Positions 39,630 through 47,283 of a stretch of 64,000 nucleotides of DNA are shown here, one piece after another (position 1 is the stretch's first letter; the number at the start of each line of letters is the position of its first letter). Made by a program: the position numbers and the translations under genes. Location of the stretch: contig NZ_FNEB01000010.1 of NCBI RefSeq assembly GCF_900100005.1, forward strand, positions 62,001-126,000. The letters run 5' to 3'. Source of the stretch: Lutimaribacter saemankumensis (GTDB taxonomy: Bacteria > Pseudomonadota > Alphaproteobacteria > Rhodobacterales > Rhodobacteraceae). Below the pieces are notes generated by a model. It worked only from the letters and a program-made list of their open reading frames with translations, was not told the DNA's origin and made no database searches.

Positions 39630-39657
39630 AAAAACGCCGGAGCGAAAGCCCCGGCGT
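39630..39657 (-). terminator. Rho-independent terminator of dksA
   Basis: On the minus strand ACGCCGG (39651-39657) pairs with CCGGCGT (39634-39640) around a ten-base loop, followed by five T. It lies 27 bases after the dksA stop and separates it from the monooxygenase gene. Confidence 0.8.
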
Positions 39658-39683
39658 CCCCCGAATTCGTCGATTGACTGCGA

Positions 39684-40106
39684 TCAGTCGTCGCGATGAA
39701 CCTTTTCGCGGCGCTCGTGACGTTCCTGGGCCTCAAGGCTCATGGTGGCGATCGGGCGCGCATCCAGTCGCTTCAGGCTGATCGGTTCGCCCGTCACTTC
39801 GCAATAACCGTATTCACCCTCTTCGATGCGGCGCAGCGCGGCGTCGATCTTGGCCACCAGCTTGCGCTGGCGGTCGCGGGTGCGCAGTTCGATCGCGCGG
39901 TCGGTTTCCTCGCTCGCGCGGTCGGCGATGTCGGGAATGTTCCGGGTGCTTTCCTGCAGGCCTTCGATGGTGTCGCGGCTGTCTTCCAGCAGCTCGCTTT
40001 TCCAGGCCACGAGCTTGCGCCGGAAATACTCCAACTGCCGCTCGTTCATGAATGGTTCGTCTTCCGCCGGTCGATAATCGTCGGGAAGAAAGGTTTCAGC
40101 CTTCAT
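39684..40106 (-). CDS. dksA: RNA polymerase-binding transcription factor DksA
   Basis: Binds in the secondary channel of RNA polymerase and acts with ppGpp to adjust rRNA and amino-acid promoters. The coiled-coil shaft (FMNERQLEYFRRKLVAWKSELLEDSRDTIEGLQ in two parts) and the helix SEETDRAIELRTRDRQRKL are clear. The globular zinc-finger region has only one Cys (YGYCEVTGEPISLKRL) instead of four, as is usual for DksA in this order, so it probably holds no zinc. The ATG at 40106 (140 residues) has GAGGGAG upstream; an ATG at 40154 with GAAGGGGG would add 16 residues. Confidence 0.92.
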   Translation of the reverse strand: MKAETFLPDDYRPAEDEPFMNERQLEYFRRKLVAWKSELLEDSRDTIEGLQESTRNIPDIADRASEETDRAIELRTRDRQRKLVAKIDAALRRIEEGEYGYCEVTGEPISLKRLDARPIATMSLEAQERHERREKVHRDD

Positions 40107-40298
40107 ATCCGCTCCCTCATCAAGGCCAACAGCATTCAGGTTTTCCTGTGGCATATGGCACCCCCTTCGCGCAGGCAGATACACCCCCCTTGCGGGATTG
40201 TCACTACCCGAATGCGCGAATGATACGCCCTGCATTGCCCGTGCCCGACGTTCGGGCTAGGTTGCCGCGAAATACGCGCAACAAGGGATTGATGATCC

Positions 40299-41138
40299 AT
40301 GAAATTCCAGGGCACCGACGCCTATGTCGCCACCGAAGACCTGACCGTCGCGGTCAATGCAGCCGTCACGCTGGAACGCCCCCTGCTGGTCAAGGGCGAG
40401 CCGGGCACGGGCAAGACCGAACTGGCCCGCCAGGTCGCCAACGCGCTGGGGCTGCGGATGATCGAGTGGAACATCAAATCCACCACCAAGGCACAGCAGG
40501 GCCTTTACGAATACGATGCCGTCAGCCGCCTGCGCGACAGCCAGCTTGGCGACGAGCGCGTGCATGACGTGCGCAACTACATCAAGAAGGGCAAGCTTTG
40601 GGAAGCGTTCGAAGCCGGTGAAAAGGTGGTTCTGCTTATCGACGAGATCGACAAGGCCGATATCGAGTTTCCCAACGACCTGCTTCAGGAACTCGACAAG
40701 ATGGAGTTCTATGTCTACGAGACCGGCGAAACGATCGCCGCGCAGAACCGGCCCATCGTCATCATCACATCGAACAACGAAAAGGAACTGCCCGACGCGT
40801 TCCTGCGGCGGTGTTTCTTTCACTACATCCGCTTCCCCGAAGCCGACACGATGAAGAAGATCGTCGAGGTGCACCACCCCGGCATCAAAGAGGCGCTTCT
40901 GACGACCGCGCTGACCCAGTTCTACGAAATCCGCGATATGGCCGGGCTCAAGAAAAAGCCGTCGACCTCGGAGGTGCTGGACTGGCTCAAGCTGCTCTTG
41001 GCCGAAGACCTCAGCCCCGAGGATCTCAAGCGTGACGGACCCAACGCCCTGCCCAAACTGCACGGCGCGCTTTTGAAGAACGAACAGGATGTTCACCTGT
41101 TCGAACGCCTTGCCTTCATGGCCCGGCGCGGAGGCTGA
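40299..41138 (+). CDS. MoxR-family AAA+ ATPase
   Basis: Cytosolic AAA+ ATPase of 279 residues, a chaperone class that works with VWA-domain proteins to activate or assemble enzymes. Walker A VKGEPGTGKTELARQVA is at about 30-46. Walker B VVLLIDEIDKADIEFPNDLLQELD and the arginine-finger region DAFLRRCFFHYIRFPE follow. It resembles CoxD-like members. The VWA partner type is encoded 1.9 kb downstream on the same strand (43058), with a lipoprotein and a tiny membrane protein between. Confidence 0.9.
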   Translation: MKFQGTDAYVATEDLTVAVNAAVTLERPLLVKGEPGTGKTELARQVANALGLRMIEWNIKSTTKAQQGLYEYDAVSRLRDSQLGDERVHDVRNYIKKGKLWEAFEAGEKVVLLIDEIDKADIEFPNDLLQELDKMEFYVYETGETIAAQNRPIVIITSNNEKELPDAFLRRCFFHYIRFPEADTMKKIVEVHHPGIKEALLTTALTQFYEIRDMAGLKKKPSTSEVLDWLKLLLAEDLSPEDLKRDGPNALPKLHGALLKNEQDVHLFERLAFMARRGG

Positions 41139-41506
41139 CACCGGCGGGACGGCATGCAGGCACATTTCCGCCACATTCAGGGGGAAAAACCCCAATTCTG
41201 CTGGTTTTGCCCCCTGAAATTCGATGCGCGGACGCCTGAAGACCTGCAAAACCGCGCCGCAAGCAATTGTATTAAAACGATTTCCCCTGGCACCTCGCAG
41301 CCGCACCCGCGGAAAGTGAGCTGCCACATTTATGCCCTAATTCACCCTTATGACCGACAACAAGAGAGGCAAAAGTTCTCTCAACTGAATAAGAATTCGA
41401 GGCAGAAAATGACCGGGACAGTTGACGCCCCTTTCGCGGGTCTCCATCTTTCTGCGCGCTTCATCCGAGCAAATTATCCGTTCCCGGAATGCAGGAGGGG
41501 CTTTCG
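41139..41506. other. 368-base gap between the MoxR and DUF2927 genes
   Basis: No convincing gene; frames across it are unconserved-looking and poor in GC-biased codons. It contains the long hairpin at 41176-41218. A weak promoter candidate lies near its 3' end (TTGACG at 41422-41427, 17 bases, CATCTT at 41445-41450). The AGGAGGGG ribosome-binding site of the DUF2927 gene is in the last 20 bases. The middle is AT-richer than its surroundings. Confidence 0.5.
41176..41218. repeat. Long near-perfect hairpin downstream of the MoxR gene
   Basis: The arm TTCAGGGGGAAAAACC (41176-41191) pairs with GGTTTTGCCCCCTGAA (41203-41218), 15 of 16 positions, with an 11-base loop. It starts 38 bases after the MoxR stop. 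No T-run follows directly, so it may be a Rho-type or processing barrier, or a small repeat element. Confidence 0.5.
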
Positions 41507-42874
41507 ATGATGCGCCGCCTCCTGTTGCCAGCCTGCCTTGTTCTGAGCGCCTGTATGCCAGGCGGGCCCAGTGAAACCGCAACCCGTGCGGCGCAGTTCA
41601 CCGAAAGCGCGCTGCCGCCGATGAAAACGTTCTCGTCGCCACGGCCCACGCCGCCTGTGCAATCGAATGCCGACGTGGCGCGCGACTTCCTCGACCTGGC
41701 CTTCATGCTGGAATCGGGACGCCGCCTGCCCTATTTCTCGCGCTTCGAAGGGCCGATATCGGTGCGCGTCACCGGGTCGCCGCCGGCCCATCTAGGGCTG
41801 GATCTGAACCGCCTTCTGACGCGGCTGCGCACCGAGGCCGGGATCGACATCCGCCAAACCAGCAATGCAAACGCGAATATTACCATCCAGGCCGTCCCGC
41901 GCGCCGACATCCGCCGCAACCTGCCGCAAGCCGCATGTTTCGTCGTGCCGAACATCTCGCGGCTGAGCGAGTATCGCAAGGCGCGGCGCAGTCCGCGCAC
42001 CGACTGGGGCCAGTTGCGTGTGCGGGAAAAGCTGGCGATCTTCCTGCCGGCGGACGCCTCGCCGCAAGAGGTGCGCGATTGCCTGCACGAAGAGCTGGCC
42101 CAGGCGCTTGGCCCGCTGAACGACCTTTACCGCCTGCAGGACAGCGTGTTCAACGACGACAACGTGCACACGGTTCTGACCGGCTATGACATGATGATCC
42201 TCCGGGTTTACTACGCGCCCGAATTGCGCGCCGGCATGTCGCAGCGCGACGTGGCCGAACGGTTGCCGGCCATTCTTGCACGGATCAATCCTGGCGGGCA
42301 GAACCTGTCGCCACGCCGCGCAGAGGCCACCCCACGCGCCTGGGTGCAGGCGATCCAGACCGCGCTTGGCCCCGGTGCCGGCCCGATCGAACGCCGCCGC
42401 GCTGCAGCCGAGGCTCTGGATATCGCGCGCCGGATGGGTTGGTCCGATCACAGAATGGCCTTTGCGCATTATGCCATGGGCCGGTTGACGCAGCGCGTCG
42501 ATGAAAGCGTCGCGCAAGAGCATTTCCTGGCAGCCGATCACTATTATTCACTGACCCCGCATACCGAGTTGCATCGCGCCTACGTGGCATCCCAACTCGC
42601 GGCCTACGCGTTGGTGCAAGGCCGGGGACAGGATGCGCTGGCGCTGGTGACAAAGCACCTGGGCACCGCCGCACGGCACGAAAACGCCGCCCTGCTCGCC
42701 ACGCTTCTGATGTTGCGTGCCGAGGCACTGGATTACCTTGGCCGCACCGCCGAAGCTGCAAGCGTCAGGGTGGACAGTCTGGGTTGGGCGCGCTACGGAT
42801 TCGGCGCGGATTGGGCGGTGCGCGCCAAGCTGCGCGAGGTCGCCGCGCTCAATCCGGGCAAAGGACGCAGCTGA
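41507..42874 (+). CDS. DUF2927-domain lipoprotein
   Basis: Predicted lipoprotein of 455 residues: MMRRLLLPACLVLSACMPG gives a lipobox with Cys at 17. The DUF2927 domain spans about 65-270. It contains CLHEELAQALGPLNDLYRLQDSVFNDDN in two parts and VHTVLTGYDMMILRVYYAPELRAGM. The HEExxQ arrangement looks like a degenerate zinc-peptidase helix, though no hydrolase activity is established. The C-terminal ~180 residues are helical and TPR-like. AGGAGGGG precedes the ATG pair at 41507. Eleven bases separate its stop from the next gene. Confidence 0.8.
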   Translation: MMRRLLLPACLVLSACMPGGPSETATRAAQFTESALPPMKTFSSPRPTPPVQSNADVARDFLDLAFMLESGRRLPYFSRFEGPISVRVTGSPPAHLGLDLNRLLTRLRTEAGIDIRQTSNANANITIQAVPRADIRRNLPQAACFVVPNISRLSEYRKARRSPRTDWGQLRVREKLAIFLPADASPQEVRDCLHEELAQALGPLNDLYRLQDSVFNDDNVHTVLTGYDMMILRVYYAPELRAGMSQRDVAERLPAILARINPGGQNLSPRRAEATPRAWVQAIQTALGPGAGPIERRRAAAEALDIARRMGWSDHRMAFAHYAMGRLTQRVDESVAQEHFLAADHYYSLTPHTELHRAYVASQLAAYALVQGRGQDALALVTKHLGTAARHENAALLATLLMLRAEALDYLGRTAEAASVRVDSLGWARYGFGADWAVRAKLREVAALNPGKGRS

Positions 42875-42885
42875 GGCTTGAACAC

Positions 42886-43053
42886 ATGATCGTACTGTCG
42901 GGGGCGCTTATCGGCGCGGCCTTCGGGGCATTTCTGGCGAAGCGCCGCAAGGGCAAGGCGCTGGATATCGCGCAATATGCGGCAGCATATGCGATCTTGT
43001 TCATGATTGTCGGTGTTTTCCTGACCTTGTTCGTCCATCGCGCATCGCTCTGA
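42886..43053 (+). CDS. Small two-helix membrane protein
   Basis: 55 residues: a hydrophobic segment MIVLSGALIGAAFGAFLAKR, a basic turn RRKGKALDIAQ and a second helix AYAILFMIVGVFLTLFVHR. This makes a hairpin in the inner membrane with the turn probably cytoplasmic. I know no function. It sits 11 bases after the DUF2927 gene and four bases before the VWA gene, so it belongs to the same transcript and may anchor or regulate that complex. Confidence 0.7.
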   Translation: MIVLSGALIGAAFGAFLAKRRKGKALDIAQYAAAYAILFMIVGVFLTLFVHRASL

Positions 43054-43057
43054 TCCC

Positions 43058-44242
43058 ATGTTCCTGCCGTTCTTCGAAAATCTGCGAAAAGGCGGCGTTC
43101 CGGTCACGGTGCGGGAATACCTCGCCTTTCTCGAGGCGATGAAATCGGGCCTTGTCACCTATGACGTGGAAGGTTTCTACTATCTCGCCCGCACTGCGAT
43201 GGTTAAGGACGAACGGAACCTCGACAAGTTCGACCGTGCATTCGCCGCGACCTTCAAGGGGCTGGAGGATATCCAGCTTGGCGACGTGCTGAACGCCGTC
43301 GACATCCCCGCGGACTGGCTGGAAAAGCTGGCAGAAAAGCACCTGAGCGAAGAGGAAAAGGCCGAGATCGAGGCGCTTGGCGGCTTTGAAAAGCTGATGG
43401 AGACCCTCAAGGAGCGGCTCAAGGAACAGCAGGGCCGCCACCAGGGCGGCAACAAGTGGATCGGCACCGCCGGCACCTCGCCGTTCGGCGCGCACGGCTA
43501 CAACCCCGAAGGTGTGCGCATCGGGCAGGAAAAATCCCGCCACCAGCGCGCCGTCAAGGTCTGGGACAAACGCGAATTCAAGAACCTCGACGACAGCGTC
43601 GAGCTGGGCACCCGCAACATCAAGGTCGCGCTAAAGCGCCTGCGCCGCTGGGCGCGGGACGGCGCGCATGACGAGCTGGACCTCGACGGCACGATCCGCG
43701 CGACGGCGGAACACGGATACCTGGACGTCAAGACCCGTCCCGAGCGGCGGAATGCCGTCAAGGTGCTGCTGTTTCTCGACGTGGGCGGCTCGATGGATCC
43801 GCATATCAAGGTGGTCGAGGAGTTGTTCAGCGCCGCGCGGGCCGAATTCAAGCACCTGGAATACTACTATTTCCACAATTGCCTGTACGAAGGCGTCTGG
43901 CGCGACAACCGCCGCCGCTGGGATCAGCAGACCCCCACCTGGGACGTGCTGCACACCTACGGGTCTGATTACAAATGCATTTTCGTGGGCGACGCCAGCA
44001 TGTCGCCTTATGAAGTCGCCTATCCGGGCGGCGCGAACGAACACTGGAACGCCGAGGCCGGTCAGGTCTGGCTGCAACGCGCGCGCGACCAGTGGCCGGA
44101 CCACCTGTGGATCAACCCGGTTCCCGAGAAATACTGGGGTTACACCCATTCGATCGGCATGATCCGCGAGATTTTCGAGAACCGCATGGTGCCTATGACG
44201 CTAGCCGGGATCGAACAGGGCATGAAGGAACTGACGCGCTGA
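43058..44242 (+). CDS. VWA-domain protein, CoxE-like
   Basis: 394-residue protein of the CoxE-like VWA family, expected to work with MoxR ATPases in enzyme maturation. The N-terminal half is charged and helical (KLAEKHLSEEEKAEIEALGG, LKERLKEQQGRHQGGNKW). The C-terminal VWA domain has its metal site in LFLDVGGSMDPHIKVVE. Further parts are YYYFHNCLYEGVWRDNRRRW and the distal CIFVGDASMSPYE. The MIDAS reads DVGGS, close to the DxSxS norm but lacking its first Ser, which is usual in this subfamily. Confidence 0.88.
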   Translation: MFLPFFENLRKGGVPVTVREYLAFLEAMKSGLVTYDVEGFYYLARTAMVKDERNLDKFDRAFAATFKGLEDIQLGDVLNAVDIPADWLEKLAEKHLSEEEKAEIEALGGFEKLMETLKERLKEQQGRHQGGNKWIGTAGTSPFGAHGYNPEGVRIGQEKSRHQRAVKVWDKREFKNLDDSVELGTRNIKVALKRLRRWARDGAHDELDLDGTIRATAEHGYLDVKTRPERRNAVKVLLFLDVGGSMDPHIKVVEELFSAARAEFKHLEYYYFHNCLYEGVWRDNRRRWDQQTPTWDVLHTYGSDYKCIFVGDASMSPYEVAYPGGANEHWNAEAGQVWLQRARDQWPDHLWINPVPEKYWGYTHSIGMIREIFENRMVPMTLAGIEQGMKELTR

Positions 44243-44279
44243 GCGCAGCCACCCGGTCCCACCCGCGCGAGGGTCAGGA

Positions 44280-44624
44280 ATGAAAAAGATCGGCCATCTC
44301 TGGCGGCATCACCGCATCGGGTTGCTGGCGTTCTGCCTGGCGGTGGCGGTCACCCTGTTCTTCGTCTTGCGCCTGATCGTGCAGACCCTGCACTGGATCG
44401 ACGCGGATAACCGGTTCCAGCCCCCTGCCCCATGGATGACGCCGCGCTATATCGCGCTGTCCTGGGATGTGCCGCCCTCCGAGATCGGCGCGGCGCTGCA
44501 GGCCGACGCGGTTACCAGCGGCCGCCCGACGCTCGAAGCGATCGCAAGGGCGCGTGGCGTGCCGGTCGCGCAGGTGCTGGACGAGGCCGCGGCCTATCTG
44601 CAGACGCGGACGCCGGGCCAATGA
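44280..44624 (+). CDS. Single-pass membrane protein of unknown function
   Basis: 114 residues: a basic N-terminus MKKIGHLWRHHRIG, one transmembrane helix (LLAFCLAVAVTLFFVLRLIVQ at about 15-36) and a ~75-residue periplasmic domain. That domain includes WMTPRYIALSWDVPPSEIGAAL and RPTLEAIARARGVPVAQVLDEAAAYL. The second stretch resembles short helix-turn motifs of peptide-recognition domains. The family is not recognised. Its TGA overlaps the ATG of the DedA-like gene, so the two are probably a functional pair. Confidence 0.7.
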   Translation: MKKIGHLWRHHRIGLLAFCLAVAVTLFFVLRLIVQTLHWIDADNRFQPPAPWMTPRYIALSWDVPPSEIGAALQADAVTSGRPTLEAIARARGVPVAQVLDEAAAYLQTRTPGQ

Positions 44625-45232
44625 CCGACGAGGCGCTTGCCCTGCTTGCGGCCTGGGGAACGCCGGCGCTGTTTTTCGTCACGCTGGCGTCATGCCTGGC
44701 GCTGCCTGTTCCCGCCTCGATGATGATGCTGTCTGCGGGCGCCTTTGCCGCGTCGGGCGATCTTTCGGCATCAACCGTCGGCCTGGCGGCATTGGCGGGC
44801 GCGATATCGGGCGACCAGGTCGGTTACTGGCTGGCGCGTCTGGGGCGTGGACGTTTGCCACCCGACCAGGCCGCGGGCAAACGTGGCGCCTTGATCAAGA
44901 AAGCGGCGCGGCTGATGCACAGCCACGGCGGATACGGCGTGTTTCTCAGCCGCTGGCTGTTCAGCCCGCTTGGACCCTACGCAAACCTGGCGGCCGGGGC
45001 CGCGGGCATGCGCTGGGGCAGGTTCACGGCCTGGGGCGCGTTGGGCGAAGCGGTGTGGGTCGGGCTGTACGTCGGTCTTGGCCTGGCTTTCGCCCGCAAC
45101 CTGTCGATCGCGGTCGATGTGGCGGCGAACCTGATCGGCATCCTGTCGGGCGCCCTGGTCAGCCTGGGCCTGGCCTGGTGGCTGCGCCGCGCGCTACGCA
45201 AGGCGCGGCGCAGGCGGGCCGTCAGAGGCTGA
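44621..45232 (+). CDS. DedA/VTT-family membrane protein
   Basis: Polytopic inner-membrane protein (203 residues) of the DedA/SNARE-associated superfamily, some members of which are now known as phospholipid scramblases or transporters. It shows re-entrant and transmembrane segments with the family core ALAGAISGDQVGYWLARLGRG and FLSRWLFSPLGPYANLAAGAAGM, with the conserved Arg in SRW. The tail is very basic (RRALRKARRRRAVRG). It overlaps the preceding membrane protein by four bases and converges on the racemase-family gene. Confidence 0.82.
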   Translation: MTDEALALLAAWGTPALFFVTLASCLALPVPASMMMLSAGAFAASGDLSASTVGLAALAGAISGDQVGYWLARLGRGRLPPDQAAGKRGALIKKAARLMHSHGGYGVFLSRWLFSPLGPYANLAAGAAGMRWGRFTAWGALGEAVWVGLYVGLGLAFARNLSIAVDVAANLIGILSGALVSLGLAWWLRRALRKARRRRAVRG

Positions 45233-45959
45233 AAAGCCGCCCCGGCCCCCAACCGCGCGCGTCCACGCCGGCCAGGTGCAGCATGTGCCACAAGAGCGCC
45301 TGGTTCGAACTGACCACCGGGCGGCCCGTTGCCGCCTCGACCGCGTCGATGATACCGAAGGTGCGCAGGTTGGTGCAGCTTGTGAAGAACCCTTCGGCTT
45401 CCGGGGTTTCCGCCAGCGATTCCAGCATGTTGCGCGTCGATCCTTCGGTGATCCGGGCCACCGTGTAATCGTCGCTCTGGTCAAAGCTCGTCTCGGCCAC
45501 GGTGTCGATCCCTTGCCCCGCCAGGAATTCGCGCATCGGGGCCGTCACGCTTTGCACGTAAGGAGAGCCATAGCCGATACGCCCGACACCCAGCGCCTTG
45601 AGCGCCGCTGTGACGGCGGTGATCGGGGTGCTGACCTTGACGCCCGGATGCGCCTGCTGGATCAGCGCGGCCACCTTGTCGGGGCCGATGATCGTCGAGG
45701 CGCTGGTGCAGCCATACCCGATGACGTCCAGCCCCTGCGGCAGGCGCGCGGCTGTGGCGGTCATCTCGTCGGCCATGCGGCGCAGGCTGTCAGGTGTCAC
45801 GTCGGGCTGGGCGGGGATGCGCGCATGCAGCAGGCTGACGGGGCGGCCCGCCAGTACCATGCGTGCCTCGTTTTCCAGGCTTTCGTCGGTCGACAGAACG
45901 ATAAGCCCCATGCGCACGCCCTCGCCATAGCCCGCGTCCAGTTCATATGGCTGTGTCAT
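45222..45959 (-). CDS. Asp/Glu racemase-family enzyme (maleate isomerase-like)
   Basis: Cofactor-free enzyme of the aspartate/glutamate racemase superfamily, 245 residues, near maleate cis-trans isomerase and arylmalonate decarboxylase. The two catalytic cysteines are expected in VIGYGCTSASTIIG (about 85) and FFTSCTNLRTF (about 192); both are present. The substrate is unknown. The start at 45959 is preceded by GGAGAAG; an ATG 15 bases earlier with GGAGGG is equally possible. Its 3' end overlaps the opposing DedA-like gene by 11 bases. Confidence 0.82.
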   Translation of the reverse strand: MTQPYELDAGYGEGVRMGLIVLSTDESLENEARMVLAGRPVSLLHARIPAQPDVTPDSLRRMADEMTATAARLPQGLDVIGYGCTSASTIIGPDKVAALIQQAHPGVKVSTPITAVTAALKALGVGRIGYGSPYVQSVTAPMREFLAGQGIDTVAETSFDQSDDYTVARITEGSTRNMLESLAETPEAEGFFTSCTNLRTFGIIDAVEAATGRPVVSSNQALLWHMLHLAGVDARGWGPGRLFSL

Positions 45960-46057
45960 CGTCTTCTCCGTCATGTCCCTCCGCAAGCAGATCGTGATTC
46001 ACGCGCCGAGGCAACCCGGCGCTTGCCGCCCGCCGAAAGCTGCCCCATATCTGATCC

Positions 46058-46744
46058 ATGTTGAAATTCACACCCATACTTCTGGCGCTTATCTACGGCC
46101 TTGTGATGTACCGGTTTTCGGTCTGGCGCACGCAGGCCGAGCTGTCGGCGCGTTCGACCGAGCTGAAGGATCCGCAACTGCAGCCGATGCTGGACCGGAT
46201 GGCCGCCGCACTGGAACTGCCGCGTGTGCGGGTGCATCTCTACGATATCGAACCGGTGAACGGACTTGCCGCGCCGGATGGGCGGATTTTCATTACCAAT
46301 GGCTTCTACCAGAAATTCCGCCAGGGCGAGGTCACGGCCGAGGAAATGGCCAGTGTGGTAGCGCATGAACTGGGTCATGTGGCCCTGGGCCATGCCCGCC
46401 GCCGGATGATCGACTTTTCCGGTCAGAACGCGCTGCGCACGGCGCTTGCGATGGTGTTCGCGCGCTTCCTGCCCGGTATCGGCGTCTGGATCGCCAACAT
46501 GCTGACCACGCTTCTGGCCGCACGGCTGAGCCGCGGCGACGAGTACGAGGCAGATGAGTATGCCTCGGCCCTGCTGATCAAGGCCGGGATCGGCACCGCG
46601 CCGCAGAAATCGCTGTTCGAAAAGCTCGAGGCGCTGACGAATTCTCGCGCGGGCGTCATGCCGGCCTGGCTGATGTCGCACCCGCCGACAAAAGACCGTA
46701 TCGCCGCCATTGAACGGCATGAAATCAGCTGGGGTGCGCCCTAG
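46058..46744 (+). CDS. M48-family zinc metallopeptidase
   Basis: Membrane-anchored metalloprotease of 228 residues, a short HtpX/Oma1-type. A single N-terminal helix (FTPILLALIYGLVMYRF) anchors it. The zinc motif is VVAHELGHVALGHARRR, with the third ligand expected in the DEYEADEYASALL region. MSHPPTKDRIAAIE near the C-terminus is typical of M48. Likely work is quality control at the inner membrane. Its TAG stop shares the four bases CTAG with the stop of the opposing PIN-domain gene. Confidence 0.88.
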   Translation: MLKFTPILLALIYGLVMYRFSVWRTQAELSARSTELKDPQLQPMLDRMAAALELPRVRVHLYDIEPVNGLAAPDGRIFITNGFYQKFRQGEVTAEEMASVVAHELGHVALGHARRRMIDFSGQNALRTALAMVFARFLPGIGVWIANMLTTLLAARLSRGDEYEADEYASALLIKAGIGTAPQKSLFEKLEALTNSRAGVMPAWLMSHPPTKDRIAAIERHEISWGAP

Positions 46745-47283
46745 GCGGCCAGCGCCTTGCCGAGCCTTGGCAGGCGGGCTTTCTTCATCAAGCCGCGAAT
46801 GTCCCATTCCTCGCCCGAAAGGCGCCGCGCCTCGGCCAGCACCTGGTTGCCGACATGGGCCACCATATCCGGCCGGGCTTTCCAATGCCCCAGAAGAAAG
46901 GCATCCGGGTCGGCGCGGCTCAGCCCCTCCTCGGCCAGGATGTTGCGGGGAAAATCGCCGGCGTTCATCGTCACGATAACATCGGCGCTGCCCGCGATGG
47001 CGGCGGCCAGAACGTGCAGATCGGCCGGATCGGGCAGCCACAAACGCGATTCCAGCGAGGGCGGCCACGTGACTGCGGCATCGGGCCAGGCCACCTCGAC
47101 CATGGCGATCTCGGCGCGGGCCTGCGCCTCGCCACCGGGGCCCAGCTTGCGCGCCGCGCGGGCCCATTCCTCGAGGATGCGGGCCGACCACAGCGGCGTG
47201 AATGCGCCCTGCCCGGCCACGCCCAGCAGCATCTCGCGCATGACGGTCGGATACAGCACGCAGGTGTCCAGAAGCACCTTCAT
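46741..47283 (-). CDS. PIN-domain protein (putative ribonuclease)
   Basis: 180-residue protein with a PIN nuclease fold. The first acidic site is in MKVLLDTCVLYPTVMREML (Asp 6), others in LPDPADLHVLAAAIAGSADVIVTMNAGDFP, cut here at DLHVLAAA and TMNAGDF. VapC toxins share this fold, but no antitoxin-sized gene is adjacent. Instead its ATG overlaps the stop of the RlmI-like gene by four bases. That position suggests a role in RNA metabolism rather than a toxin-antitoxin pair, but this is inference. Confidence 0.75.
   Translation of the reverse strand: MKVLLDTCVLYPTVMREMLLGVAGQGAFTPLWSARILEEWARAARKLGPGGEAQARAEIAMVEVAWPDAAVTWPPSLESRLWLPDPADLHVLAAAIAGSADVIVTMNAGDFPRNILAEEGLSRADPDAFLLGHWKARPDMVAHVGNQVLAEARRLSGEEWDIRGLMKKARLPRLGKALAA

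Noticed and set aside
41154-41510. 118-codon frame in the MoxR-DUF2927 gap, whose stop overlaps the next ATG
   Set aside because: Codon use and composition are unlike neighbouring genes, no domain is visible, and it runs through the long hairpin; the stop overlap is likely chance.
46741-47283. Toxin-antitoxin pair around the PIN-domain gene
   Set aside because: Both neighbours are normal enzymes (RlmI-like and M48 peptidase) and no small antitoxin-like gene fits beside it.
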